DNA of 64,000 nucleotides from Microbulbifer elongatus (GTDB lineage Bacteria > Pseudomonadota > Gammaproteobacteria > Pseudomonadales > Cellvibrionaceae), in NCBI RefSeq assembly GCF_021165935.1, contig NZ_CP088953.1, positions 3,946,501-4,010,500 of the forward strand, in the 5' to 3' direction. Shown piece by piece: positions 36,083-43,698 of this stretch; the stretch's first letter is position 1, and the number at the start of each line of letters is the position of its first letter. Under the pieces are notes generated by a model. That model was given only the letters and a program-made list of their open reading frames with translations, was not told where the DNA came from and did no database searches. Both the position numbers and the translations under genes were made by a program.

Positions 36083-37336
36083 ATGACTGATGCCTGTGCA
36101 GAAAATGGCCTGCGTTCCGTAGACGTGGCCAAGCAGATGCTGATCGACAGCATCCACCCCGTCTCTGCGACCGAAACCATCCCATTAAGTCAGGCCTGTG
36201 GTCGCGTACTGGCGGCGCCGGTACAGGCCACCCTCGACCTCCCCCCCTGCGACAATTCCGCCATGGACGGTTACGCCCTCAGCGGCGACCGTGACAGCTA
36301 CACCATTATCGGCAAAAGCCTCGCCGGCCATCCGTTCGAGGGCACCCTCAAGGCTGGGGAGGCCATCCGAATCACCACCGGCGCCGCCGTTCCCACGGGC
36401 GCCGACCGCGTACAGATGCAGGAAAACTGCACTTTAGATGGCGACCAGCTCACCATGAACCGCCCCGCCAAACCCGGCGAAAATATTCGCCGCCGCGGCG
36501 AAGACGTCCACACCGGCCAGAGCCTCGTGCCCGTGGGCTCCAAAATCAAAGTACCCCACATTGCATTACTAGCCGGCGCAGGCGTTGCGGAAGTCACGGT
36601 AGTGTGCAAACTCAAAGCCGCCCTGCTCTCGATTGGCGACGAACTGAAACCCATCGGCACCCCGGCATCCGAGCTGGGCGATGGTGATATCTACGATAGC
36701 AATCGCATTGCACTGCAGGCCGCGCTGGAACAACTGGATGTGGATATTCTGGATCTTGGCTGCTGGCCAGACCAGCCGGAAAAAATCCGCGAGGCATTTA
36801 CCAAAGCCCGCGACAATGCCGACTTTGTCATTACCAGCGGTGGCGTCTCGGTGGGTGAGGCCGATTTCACCAAAACCGTATTACAGGAACTGGGTGAAAT
36901 CGGTTTCTGGAAACTCGCCATCAAACCTGGCAAACCCTTCGCCTTCGGCCGCCTGCCCAGAGCCGAGAGGGAAACGCTGTTCTTCGGCCTGCCGGGCAAC
37001 CCGGTTTCCGCCATCGTCACCCTGTACCAGCTGGTGGTACCCGCTCTCGAAAAACTGCGTGGCACCGCTGAACAGTTCCGTCGGCCTCCTTTGCAGGTTC
37101 GCGCAAGGCTGCTGAACGATATCCGCAAGCGTCCTGGGCGCACGGATTATCAACGCGGCTTTACCTATCGCGATGAGGATGGGATTCAGGTGGTGGAGAC
37201 CCGTGGTATTCAGGGGAGTCATATTCTTTCCGGCTTTGCGGCGGCGAACTGTTTTGTTGTATTGCCTCGGGAAGGTGGGGATTGTGAGACCGGGGACTGG
37301 GTTACTGTGGAGCCCTTTTCTGCTCCTTTGATCTAG
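36083..37336 (+). CDS. moeA: Molybdopterin molybdenumtransferase
   Basis: A 417-aa enzyme inserting molybdate into adenylated molybdopterin. It shows PPCDNSAMDGYAL, IRITTGAAVPTGADRVQMQEN, the GD-rich blocks SIGDEL, GDGDIYDSN and VITSGGVSVGEADF, and FFGLPGNPVSAIVTLY. The C-terminal domain IV (from about 340) is complete. It ends the nitrate-assimilation/cofactor run and is separated from nasA by 370 bp of repeats, so it may have its own promoter. Confidence 0.95.
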   Translation: MTDACAENGLRSVDVAKQMLIDSIHPVSATETIPLSQACGRVLAAPVQATLDLPPCDNSAMDGYALSGDRDSYTIIGKSLAGHPFEGTLKAGEAIRITTGAAVPTGADRVQMQENCTLDGDQLTMNRPAKPGENIRRRGEDVHTGQSLVPVGSKIKVPHIALLAGAGVAEVTVVCKLKAALLSIGDELKPIGTPASELGDGDIYDSNRIALQAALEQLDVDILDLGCWPDQPEKIREAFTKARDNADFVITSGGVSVGEADFTKTVLQELGEIGFWKLAIKPGKPFAFGRLPRAERETLFFGLPGNPVSAIVTLYQLVVPALEKLRGTAEQFRRPPLQVRARLLNDIRKRPGRTDYQRGFTYRDEDGIQVVETRGIQGSHILSGFAAANCFVVLPREGGDCETGDWVTVEPFSAPLI

Positions 37337-37371
37337 TTTGGTGGTTACGAGTAAGCGGGTTTTGTGGCGGT

Positions 37372-37476
37372 AAAGCACTGGGGATGGGTTTTCAGGACCA
37401 CTGTAGACCCATCCCTGGGAGTTTCGGCGCAAACATCCTGTTTGCGACGATCCTGAAAACCCATCCCCAGCACTTT
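37372..37476 (+). repeat. Structured intergenic element, copy B (after moeA)
   Basis: An outer AAAG/CTTT pair and a 2-nt mismatch. Then comes a perfect 20-bp stem, CTGGGGATGGGTTTTCAGGA (37378-37397) with 37451-37470. The apical hairpins are CCCA-TCCC-TGGG and CGCAAACA-TCC-TGTTTGCG. Same architecture as copy A with different stem sequence. It lies 39 bp before the ABM-domain gene. Confidence 0.8.
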
Positions 37477-37514
37477 CCCTTAGCATTTAAATTTGTACTT
37501 TTTAAGGAACTTGC

Positions 37515-37808
37515 GTGATTCTTGAAGTAGCGATTCTGGACGTAAAGCCGGGCCAGAATGAAAGATTTGAAAGTGCCTTTAAAAAGGCACAAAGCATCAT
37601 TTCCTCGATGCCAGGCTACCTAAATCACCAACTACAAAAGTGTCTTGAAAAAGAAGGTCGCTACATCCTGTTGGTAAACTGGGAGAAGCTAGAAGACCAC
37701 ACAGAAGGCTTCCGAAAATCCCCCGAATACCAGAACTGGAAAGCCCTCCTCCACCACTTCTACGATCCATTCCCCGAAGTAGAACACTACTCACTCGTCG
37801 AACTGTAA
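37515..37808 (+). CDS. Antibiotic biosynthesis monooxygenase (ABM) domain protein
   Basis: A 97-aa ferredoxin-like-fold protein (ILEVAILDVKPGQNERFESAFKKAQSIISSMPGYLNHQLQ, RYILLVNWEKLEDHTEGFRKSPEYQNW). This family covers small quinol or haem monooxygenases and related dimeric enzymes; the substrate here is unknown. The start is a GTG at 37515 with AAGGA 6 nt upstream. Base composition is clearly AT-richer than its neighbours. The gene is bracketed by copies B and C of the structured element in opposite orientation, which hints at acquisition as a unit. Confidence 0.82.
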   Translation: MILEVAILDVKPGQNERFESAFKKAQSIISSMPGYLNHQLQKCLEKEGRYILLVNWEKLEDHTEGFRKSPEYQNWKALLHHFYDPFPEVEHYSLVEL

Positions 37809-37822
37809 AAAACCGATGCGAA

Positions 37823-37934
37823 GGCCAAGTCCCGGGTATGGGGTTTCAGGAGCGTCGGCGACAGGGACGTCGCCGACGCAGCGTACATGGATGTATTCAC
37901 AGCGGTCCTGAAACCCCATACCCGGTGCTTGGCC
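37823..37934 (-). repeat. Structured intergenic element, copy C (inverted)
   Basis: An outer 7-bp stem GGCCAAG/CTTGGCC and a 2-nt mismatch. Then comes a perfect 20-bp stem, CCGGGTATGGGGTTTCAGGA (37832-37851) with 37906-37925. Read on the minus strand the apical hairpins are TACA-TCCA-TGTA and GTCGGCGAC-GTCCCT-GTCGCCGAC. Both are complementary although their sequences differ from copies A and B. Confidence 0.8.
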
Positions 37935-38029
37935 GCCACCAAACCGCCCGAGTAGGGACCACAAAGCCCACCATAAACCACAGTGCTATAATCCGCGGCC
38001 AACAGAAGACCGAGCAAGACAGCAGTACC

Positions 38030-38716
38030 ATGAGCCGCAGCCGCTACGAGAAATTCAAGCAGGTGCTCCGCCAGCGCCAACACGACATGACCATCCTCAC
38101 CGACCAGGTACACAAAGGTCAGAACATCTCCGCCATGCTGCGCACCGCCGACGCCGTCGGCATTCCTGAAATCCATATGGTCCAGCCCAGCTACGGCCAC
38201 CGGATCTACCACAACACCGCCGGTGGCAGTGGCCGCTTTACCGGCAACAGCGTCTACCCCGACATCCAGTCCGGCATGACTGAGCTCAAAAACCGCGGCA
38301 TGCACCTTTACGCCGCCCACTGGTCCGACCGCGCCATCGACTTCCGCGAAGCCGATTACACCCGCCCCTTTGCCTTGATCATGGGAGCCGAAAAACACGG
38401 TCTGAGTGACTACGCAGCGGAAAATGCCGACGATCACGTGACCATCCCGATTATCGGCATGGTGGAAAGCTACAACGTCAGTGTGGCGGCGGCGATTATT
38501 TTGCAGGAGGCGATGTATCAGAGGACCAATGCGGGAATGTATGACAATAAAATACTGGACGAAGAGGATCCCGAAATAAAAGATATTCTGTTTCGCTGGA
38601 TGCACCCGAAGATGGTGAAGTATTGCGAGACTCACGGGCTGCCATTTCCGGAACTGGATGAGGATGGCGATATTATTCCACCGAAGGACTCAAAGTACCG
38701 CCAACCGAAAAGCTGA
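38030..38716 (+). CDS. trmH: tRNA (guanosine(18)-2'-O)-methyltransferase
   Basis: A 228-aa SPOUT methyltransferase forming Gm18 in tRNA. It shows the family motifs HKGQNISAMLRTADAVGIPEIH (motif 1), ALIMGAEKHGLSD (motif 2) and IPIIGMVESYNVSVAAAIILQEA (motif 3, knot). The start at 38030 (MSRSRYEKFKQVL) fits the family; the 64 codons before it overlap the copy C element and are not credible. Confidence 0.93.
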   Translation: MSRSRYEKFKQVLRQRQHDMTILTDQVHKGQNISAMLRTADAVGIPEIHMVQPSYGHRIYHNTAGGSGRFTGNSVYPDIQSGMTELKNRGMHLYAAHWSDRAIDFREADYTRPFALIMGAEKHGLSDYAAENADDHVTIPIIGMVESYNVSVAAAIILQEAMYQRTNAGMYDNKILDEEDPEIKDILFRWMHPKMVKYCETHGLPFPELDEDGDIIPPKDSKYRQPKS

Positions 38717-38725
38717 CCGCGTGAT

Positions 38726-38793
38726 CGTCATGCCGGACTCGATCCGGCATCCAGCTTCGTAGCACTGGATTCCGGGTCAAGCCCGGAATGACG
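38726..38793. repeat. 68-bp palindromic intergenic repeat, copy 6
   Basis: CGTCATGCCGGACTCGATCC to CCCGGAATGACG, 10 bp after the trmH stop. Confidence 0.88.
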
Positions 38794-38829
38794 AGGGGGA
38801 TCGATTCCCGCATCCAACTTTACAGAAAC

Positions 38830-38897
38830 CGTCATGCCGGACTTGATCCGGTATCCAACTTCCTAGCACTGGATTCCGGGTCGGGCCCGGAATGACG
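38830..38897. repeat. 68-bp palindromic intergenic repeat, copy 7
   Basis: CGTCATGCCGGACTTGATCC to CCCGGAATGACG. Copies 6 and 7 are spaced 104 bp apart, nearly the 103-bp period of the array at 27.4 kb. Confidence 0.88.
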
Positions 38898-38975
38898 GCT
38901 GATTGCTTTGTCCGAAACACCCATCTACCCTTGGCACACCATTTCCAAGACCAAGTATTCCTCAAGGAGGACGCA

Positions 38976-39704
38976 GTGCATACCGAAGAAATCGAATACA
39001 CCGTCGACGGCGAATCCTTTACCGGCTACCTGGCCTACGACGAAACCATCGAAGGTAAACGGCCCGCCATTCTGCTGGTCCACGAATGGTGGGGGATGAA
39101 CGACTTTATCAAAGAAGAAGCCGAGCGCCTCGCCGCGGAAGGATTTACCGCCTTTGCCCTCGACATGTACGGCACCGGTGTTGGCGCCGACAACCCCACC
39201 GACGCCGCCGCCCTGATGAACAAAACCATCGAGAACGAAGGCGCCCCCCTCAAACGCTTCCAGGCCGCCCTGGACCTGATCAACAACCACGAAACCGTCC
39301 TCGAAGGCGAAGTGGCCGCACAGGGCTACTGCTTCGGCGGCGCCGTGGCACTGACCATGGCGCGCCTGGGCCTGCCGTTGAAAGGTGTCGTCAGTTTCCA
39401 CGGCGATCTGCAGACCGAAGTGCCAATCAAACCCGGCGATGTCAAAGCCCAGATCCAGGTCTACACCGGTGGCGACGACGACATGATTCCCGCCGAACAG
39501 GTGGCCAACTTCGTCACCGAAATGCAGACCGCCGGTGTCCGCTTTGACGTCATCAGTTACCCCGACGCCAAACATGGCTTTACCAACCCCGCCGCCACCG
39601 GCCGCGGTGAAAAGTTCGGTATTCCCCTGGCTTACAATGAAGATGCCGCCAATGATGCCTACGAAGGTGCGGTGAACTTCTACAACAGAATCTTCGGACG
39701 CTAA
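38976..39704 (+). CDS. Dienelactone hydrolase family protein
   Basis: A 242-aa alpha/beta hydrolase. AILLVHEWWGMNDFIKEEAERLA is the conserved oxyanion region, GYCFGG holds the nucleophile Cys typical of dienelactone hydrolases, TGGDDDMIP supplies the Asp and DAKHGF the His. The natural substrate is unknown, as for most members. The GTG start at 38976 is chosen for the AAGGAGG Shine-Dalgarno 5 nt upstream; the longer frame runs into the repeat region. Confidence 0.9.
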   Translation: MHTEEIEYTVDGESFTGYLAYDETIEGKRPAILLVHEWWGMNDFIKEEAERLAAEGFTAFALDMYGTGVGADNPTDAAALMNKTIENEGAPLKRFQAALDLINNHETVLEGEVAAQGYCFGGAVALTMARLGLPLKGVVSFHGDLQTEVPIKPGDVKAQIQVYTGGDDDMIPAEQVANFVTEMQTAGVRFDVISYPDAKHGFTNPAATGRGEKFGIPLAYNEDAANDAYEGAVNFYNRIFGR

Positions 39705-39811
39705 TCCCGAATTGCCCTCCTCCTGCCCCGAACCGCTAGCGTATCCGCACGGCTTCGGGGCACAATGTGTGCCGCATTTTTGCGAGATGCACAGAGAACA
39801 AGGGAGGATGC

Positions 39812-40759
39812 GTGCAGCCGATCATTTCCATCGAGGGCATCGGCAAGACCTATGCCGGCGGTTTTACCGCGCTCAAGTCAGTCGATCTCGACATCAAACA
39901 GGGCGAAATTTTCGCGCTGCTCGGGCCCAATGGGGCCGGCAAAACCACCTTGATCAGTATTGTATGTGGCATCGTCAATCCCACCAGTGGCCGGGTGACC
40001 GCCGATGGCCATGATATCCAGCGGGATTTCCGCGCCGCCCGCAGCAAAATCGGTCTGGTTCCCCAGGAGCTATCCACCGACTCGTTTGAAAGTGTCTGGA
40101 ACACCGTCAGCTTCAGCCGCGGTCTGTTCGGGAAAGCCCCCAACCCGGAATATATTGAAAAGATCCTGCGACAGCTTTCTCTGTGGGAGAAAAAGGACAG
40201 CAAGATCATGGCGCTGTCTGGAGGCATGAAACGGCGGGTGATGATTGCCAAAGCCCTATCTCACGAGCCTTCCATACTGTTTCTCGACGAACCCACTGCC
40301 GGTGTGGATGTGGAGCTGCGCCGGGACATGTGGGAAATGGTGCGCGGGCTGCGCGAGAACGGCGTTACCGTGATTCTCACCACCCACTACATCGAAGAAG
40401 CGGAGGAAATGGCGGACCGCATCGGTGTGATCAACCACGGCGAGCTGGTACTGGTAGAAGAAAAACACACGCTGATGCGTAAGCTGGGCAAAAAACAGCT
40501 GACCATTCACCTGCAGAATCCGGTCTCCGATTTGCCTGCCGGGCTGGGTGAGTTTGCCCTGGAGTTGAGCGATGAGGGAAACCAGCTGGTTTACACCTTC
40601 GACACCCAGCGCGAGCATACCGGAATTGCGGAGTTGCTCCGCGCATTGAACCAGCAGGGTATCGAGTTCAAAGACCTGCACTCCAGCGAAAGTTCGCTGG
40701 AGGAAATCTTTGTCAATCTGGTGCACCAGAATCAGAATGCACGCCAGCAGGCCGGATAA
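39812..40759 (+). CDS. ABC transporter ATP-binding protein (YadG-like)
   Basis: A 315-aa ATPase: Walker [13 protein letters not shown]-loop LVPQEL, signature [14 protein letters not shown], Walker [14 protein letters not shown]-loop LTTHY. A C-terminal ~80-residue extension is typical of ABC-2 exporters. The GTG start at 39812 is backed by AGGGAGG just upstream. The permease follows after 15 bp. The pair resembles E. coli YadGH; the substrate is unknown. Confidence 0.92.
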   Translation: MQPIISIEGIGKTYAGGFTALKSVDLDIKQGEIFALLGPNGAGKTTLISIVCGIVNPTSGRVTADGHDIQRDFRAARSKIGLVPQELSTDSFESVWNTVSFSRGLFGKAPNPEYIEKILRQLSLWEKKDSKIMALSGGMKRRVMIAKALSHEPSILFLDEPTAGVDVELRRDMWEMVRGLRENGVTVILTTHYIEEAEEMADRIGVINHGELVLVEEKHTLMRKLGKKQLTIHLQNPVSDLPAGLGEFALELSDEGNQLVYTFDTQREHTGIAELLRALNQQGIEFKDLHSSESSLEEIFVNLVHQNQNARQQAG

Positions 40760-40774
40760 CGGAGGGATTTGAAA

Positions 40775-41536
40775 ATGAATGTTTACGGTATCCGCGCCAT
40801 CTACCAGTTTGAAATGGCCCGCACCGGGCGCGCCCTGATGCAGAGTATCGCCTGGCCGGTGATTTCCACCTGCCTGTACTTTATCGTGTTCGGCACCGCC
40901 ATCGGCGGTCGCCTGGGCGAAATCGAAGGGGTGAGCTACGGAGCGTTTATCATTCCCGGTCTGATCATGCTGTCGCTGCTGTCGGAAAGTATTTCCAATG
41001 CTTCATTCGGCATCTTTTTCCCCAAATTCAGCGGCACCATATACGAGGTGCTTTCCGCACCGGTATCCGCGTTTGAGATCGTCGCCGGTTATGTCGGCGC
41101 GGCGGCCACCAAGTCGGTGATTATCGGAATTCTGATCCTGATCACCGCGCGGTTTTTTGTGGACTATGAGATTGCTCACCCTTTCTGGATGTTCGGTTTC
41201 CTGGTACTCACCGCCGTCACCTTCAGTATGTTCGGCTTTATTATCGGTGTCTGGGCAGATGACTTTCAGAAGCTGCAGATCATCCCGCTGATGGTGATTA
41301 CGCCGCTGACCCTCCTCGGCGGTGCGTTTTACTCCATCAATATGTTACCGGAGTTCTGGCAGAAAGTGACGCTGTTCAACCCGGTGGTGTATCTGATCAG
41401 TGGTTTCCGCTGGGCCTTTTACGGGGTCTCCGATGTCAACGTGGGCATCAGCCTGGGTATGACACTACTGTTTCTGTTTGCATGTATGACCGCAGTCTGG
41501 TGGATCTTTCGTACCGGCTACAAGATCCGCAGCTGA
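40775..41536 (+). CDS. ABC-2 type transporter permease (YadH-like)
   Basis: A 253-aa inner-membrane permease with about six helices. It has the ABC-2 family blocks [28 protein letters not shown] and [41 protein letters not shown]. The start is the ATG at 40775, 8 nt after GGAGGG. It pairs with the upstream ATPase to form an exporter. Confidence 0.92.
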   Translation: MNVYGIRAIYQFEMARTGRALMQSIAWPVISTCLYFIVFGTAIGGRLGEIEGVSYGAFIIPGLIMLSLLSESISNASFGIFFPKFSGTIYEVLSAPVSAFEIVAGYVGAAATKSVIIGILILITARFFVDYEIAHPFWMFGFLVLTAVTFSMFGFIIGVWADDFQKLQIIPLMVITPLTLLGGAFYSINMLPEFWQKVTLFNPVVYLISGFRWAFYGVSDVNVGISLGMTLLFLFACMTAVWWIFRTGYKIRS

Positions 41537-41553
41537 CTCCGGATACAAGGGAC

Positions 41554-41592
41554 AAAAAAGCCCGCGCGCCCATGGCTCGCGGGCTTTTTTTC
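41554..41592. terminator. Bidirectional intrinsic terminator
   Basis: AAAAAAGCCCGCG and CGCGGGCTTTTTTTT flank an 11-nt loop. It serves the convergent ABC exporter (plus) and TetR gene (minus). Confidence 0.88.
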
Positions 41593-41598
41593 GAATGT

Positions 41599-42249
41599 TT
41601 ATCGCGGCTGGTAGCCCCGGGTAAATACCCGCACCACTTCCGCCACATGCTTGGCGATTTCCGCTTTGCCGGGAGGTCCGGCACACCCGAGCATAATCTG
41701 GATATGGGTACAGCCCCCCTGCAGCATGCCAAAAAACAGTTCCGACGCACGCTCCGTATCGGGAATATTCAGTTGCTCCAGGGCACAGGCCCGATCCAGA
41801 AAACGGGTCATTTCATTGCGGGTACGCATGGGCCCCGCCTCATAGAACAGATTGGCCATCGTCTGATCCTGAGCCCCCACCGCGCTGATCAGACGCATCA
41901 GCTTCATGGAATCTTCGTGGTACAGCATTTCCAGAAAAGCCTCGCCGATCTGCTGCAGCATCTCCTCCACCGGCACCCCAGGTTCAAGAGTAAACATTAC
42001 CACCGGCATCTGGCTGCAGCACTTGTCCTCAATGGCGTCCGAAAACAGCGTCTCCTTATCGGAGAAGTGGCTGTAGACCGTCAGCTTGGAGACACCCGCC
42101 GCACTGGCCACTGCATCCATGCTGGTACCGGTAAACCCGTGGGTGAGAAACAGGTGCTTGGCCGCATGGAGTATCGCCTGCCGCTTGGCCGGATCTTTGG
42201 GGCGGCCCCGGCTGGCTGGGGCAGTACTGCTGGAATTTGCTTGGCTCAT
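41599..42249 (-). CDS. TetR/AcrR-family transcriptional regulator
   Basis: About 216 aa. The HTH (residues about 15-62) is RQAILHAAKHLFLTHGFTGTSMDAVASAAGVSKLTVYSHFSDKETLF. The C-terminal part resembles the AcrR/TetR ligand and dimer domain (RACALEQLNIPDTERASELFFGMLQGG). It is divergent from an RND efflux pair and so is likely its local repressor. The start could be ATG 42249 or 42258; neither has a strong Shine-Dalgarno. Confidence 0.9.
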   Translation of the reverse strand: MSQANSSSTAPASRGRPKDPAKRQAILHAAKHLFLTHGFTGTSMDAVASAAGVSKLTVYSHFSDKETLFSDAIEDKCCSQMPVVMFTLEPGVPVEEMLQQIGEAFLEMLYHEDSMKLMRLISAVGAQDQTMANLFYEAGPMRTRNEMTRFLDRACALEQLNIPDTERASELFFGMLQGGCTHIQIMLGCAGPPGKAEIAKHVAEVVRVFTRGYQPR

Positions 42250-42309
42250 GATCGTCATCGTCGTTGTGTCGCGCACCTGTCCCGCCAGGGTTACCGGACG
42301 TCGAAGCAC

Positions 42310-42499
42310 GCGCTCGCCACCACTGAATTAGTGGACTCACGAGTTTAATATACTTACTATACTCGCCAGTACAGAATAGAGTCCGGCGCAGTATGGCAGA
42401 CAACTGTACCAGTTTCTGCCGGTATCCCCGACCCCAAAGTCATCGCCCCGGACCGCTCGATATCAACGCAACCCGTGCCCCACAGGGATTGAGGTAATC
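42310..42499. promoter_or_regulatory. Divergent promoter/operator region of the TetR and RND genes
   Basis: An AT-rich patch around 42335-42365 (CGAGTTTAATATACTTACTATACTCG) has CGAGT/ACTCG ends 26 bp apart and TATACT-like -10 boxes in both directions. It is a likely operator for the TetR protein. Confidence 0.5.
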
Positions 42500-43648
42500 A
42501 TGCACCGCTTCCTGCCACACCTAATTTCTGCTCTCCGATGCTCTGCAGCCGTAGCGGCCGCGCTGTCCCTGGCCGCCTGCTCGGCACCGGAACCGGATAC
42601 TGCCAAGCCTCCGCGCCCGGCCATAGTGGTACACCCCAGTGCATCCGGCGCCCAGCTGGCGGTCTACCCTGGCGAAGTGCGCGCACGCCACGAGCCGGCA
42701 CTGGCGTTCCGGGTGGGAGGTGCGGTGACCCGTCGCCTGGTGGATGTGGGTGACCGGGTCAAACAGGGCCAGCCCCTGGCGGAACTGGATGCACAGGATC
42801 TGCAATTGCAGCGAGATGCGGCCCGCGCACAGCTGCAGGCGGCCGAAACCGAAAACCGCAACGCCAGTAACGAACTGGCGCGCTACCGGGATCTGCTGCA
42901 GCGCAAGCTGATCGGCGAATCCCAGTTTGATGCGGTGAAGACCCGCCACGACAGCAGTGTGGCGCAGCTGGAGCGCACCCGCGCCCAATGGAAGGTAGCG
43001 GACAACCAGGCCGAATACGCAACCCTCAAGGCTCCCAGTGACGGCGTGATTACCGGCCGCCGCATTGACGCCGGGCAGGTGGTGAGCGCCGGTCAGACCG
43101 TATTCACCATGGCGGCCGATGGCGAACGCGAGGTGCTGATCGACCTGCCGGAACAGGAGATCACCCGCTTTGCCGTGGGCCAGGCGGTTACGGTGGAGCT
43201 GTGGTCCACCCCCGGCACTCCCATTCAGGGCAAGGTACGGGAGCTCTCCCCGGCGGCGGAATCCGGCCTGCGCACTTATGAGGCCCGCATTGCCTTCTCC
43301 GCCGACGCCAATACCGAGGTCAATCCACAGCTGGGTCAGAGTGCCCGGGTTTACGCGCGCACCGATGCGAAACGCCCGACTCAGCGCCTGCCCATGTCGG
43401 CAATCACCGCCGACGGCGCCGAGGCCCACGTCTGGCGTATGGATCCCGAGACCTTCACCCTGCACAGGGTTGCCGTCTCCGTAACCCGCTACGGCCACGA
43501 ATACGCGGAAGTGATTTCCAGCCTGACCCCACAGGACTGGGTGCTCTCCGCCGGCACCCAACTGGTGCGGGAAGGCCAGCGGGTACGCCCGGTAGACCGC
43601 CAGAACCGACCGATCGAGATGGATGACCGGCTGGCACAGAGCCAGTAG
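42500..43648 (+). CDS. RND efflux periplasmic adaptor (MFP) lipoprotein
   Basis: 382 aa. The lipoprotein signal ends in LSLAACS (Cys about 28). It has the HlyD/AcrA pattern: a barrel-sandwich lipoyl half (FRVGGAVTRRLVDVGDRVKQGQPLAELD), an alpha-hairpin with coiled-coil character (about 90-150), a second lipoyl half (LKAPSDGVITGRRIDAGQVV) and a beta-barrel. It bridges the RND pump to an outer-membrane channel; no TolC gene is in the window. The pump gene follows after 50 bp. Confidence 0.92.
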   Translation: MHRFLPHLISALRCSAAVAAALSLAACSAPEPDTAKPPRPAIVVHPSASGAQLAVYPGEVRARHEPALAFRVGGAVTRRLVDVGDRVKQGQPLAELDAQDLQLQRDAARAQLQAAETENRNASNELARYRDLLQRKLIGESQFDAVKTRHDSSVAQLERTRAQWKVADNQAEYATLKAPSDGVITGRRIDAGQVVSAGQTVFTMAADGEREVLIDLPEQEITRFAVGQAVTVELWSTPGTPIQGKVRELSPAAESGLRTYEARIAFSADANTEVNPQLGQSARVYARTDAKRPTQRLPMSAITADGAEAHVWRMDPETFTLHRVAVSVTRYGHEYAEVISSLTPQDWVLSAGTQLVREGQRVRPVDRQNRPIEMDDRLAQSQ

Positions 43649-43698
43649 ACACCACCTTCTCCGACGCCTGTAAATACTGTATTCACGGACACAGCAAG

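Noticed and set aside
32371..37934. The structured elements considered as integron attC sites
   Set aside because: attC sites keep conserved outer R boxes with a variable centre; here the centre is conserved and the ends vary, and no integrase is present. The cassette-like bracketing is still reported.
37838..38029. N-terminal extension of trmH
   Set aside because: These 64 codons cover the copy C element, are Arg-rich and do not match TrmH; the ATG at 38030 fits.
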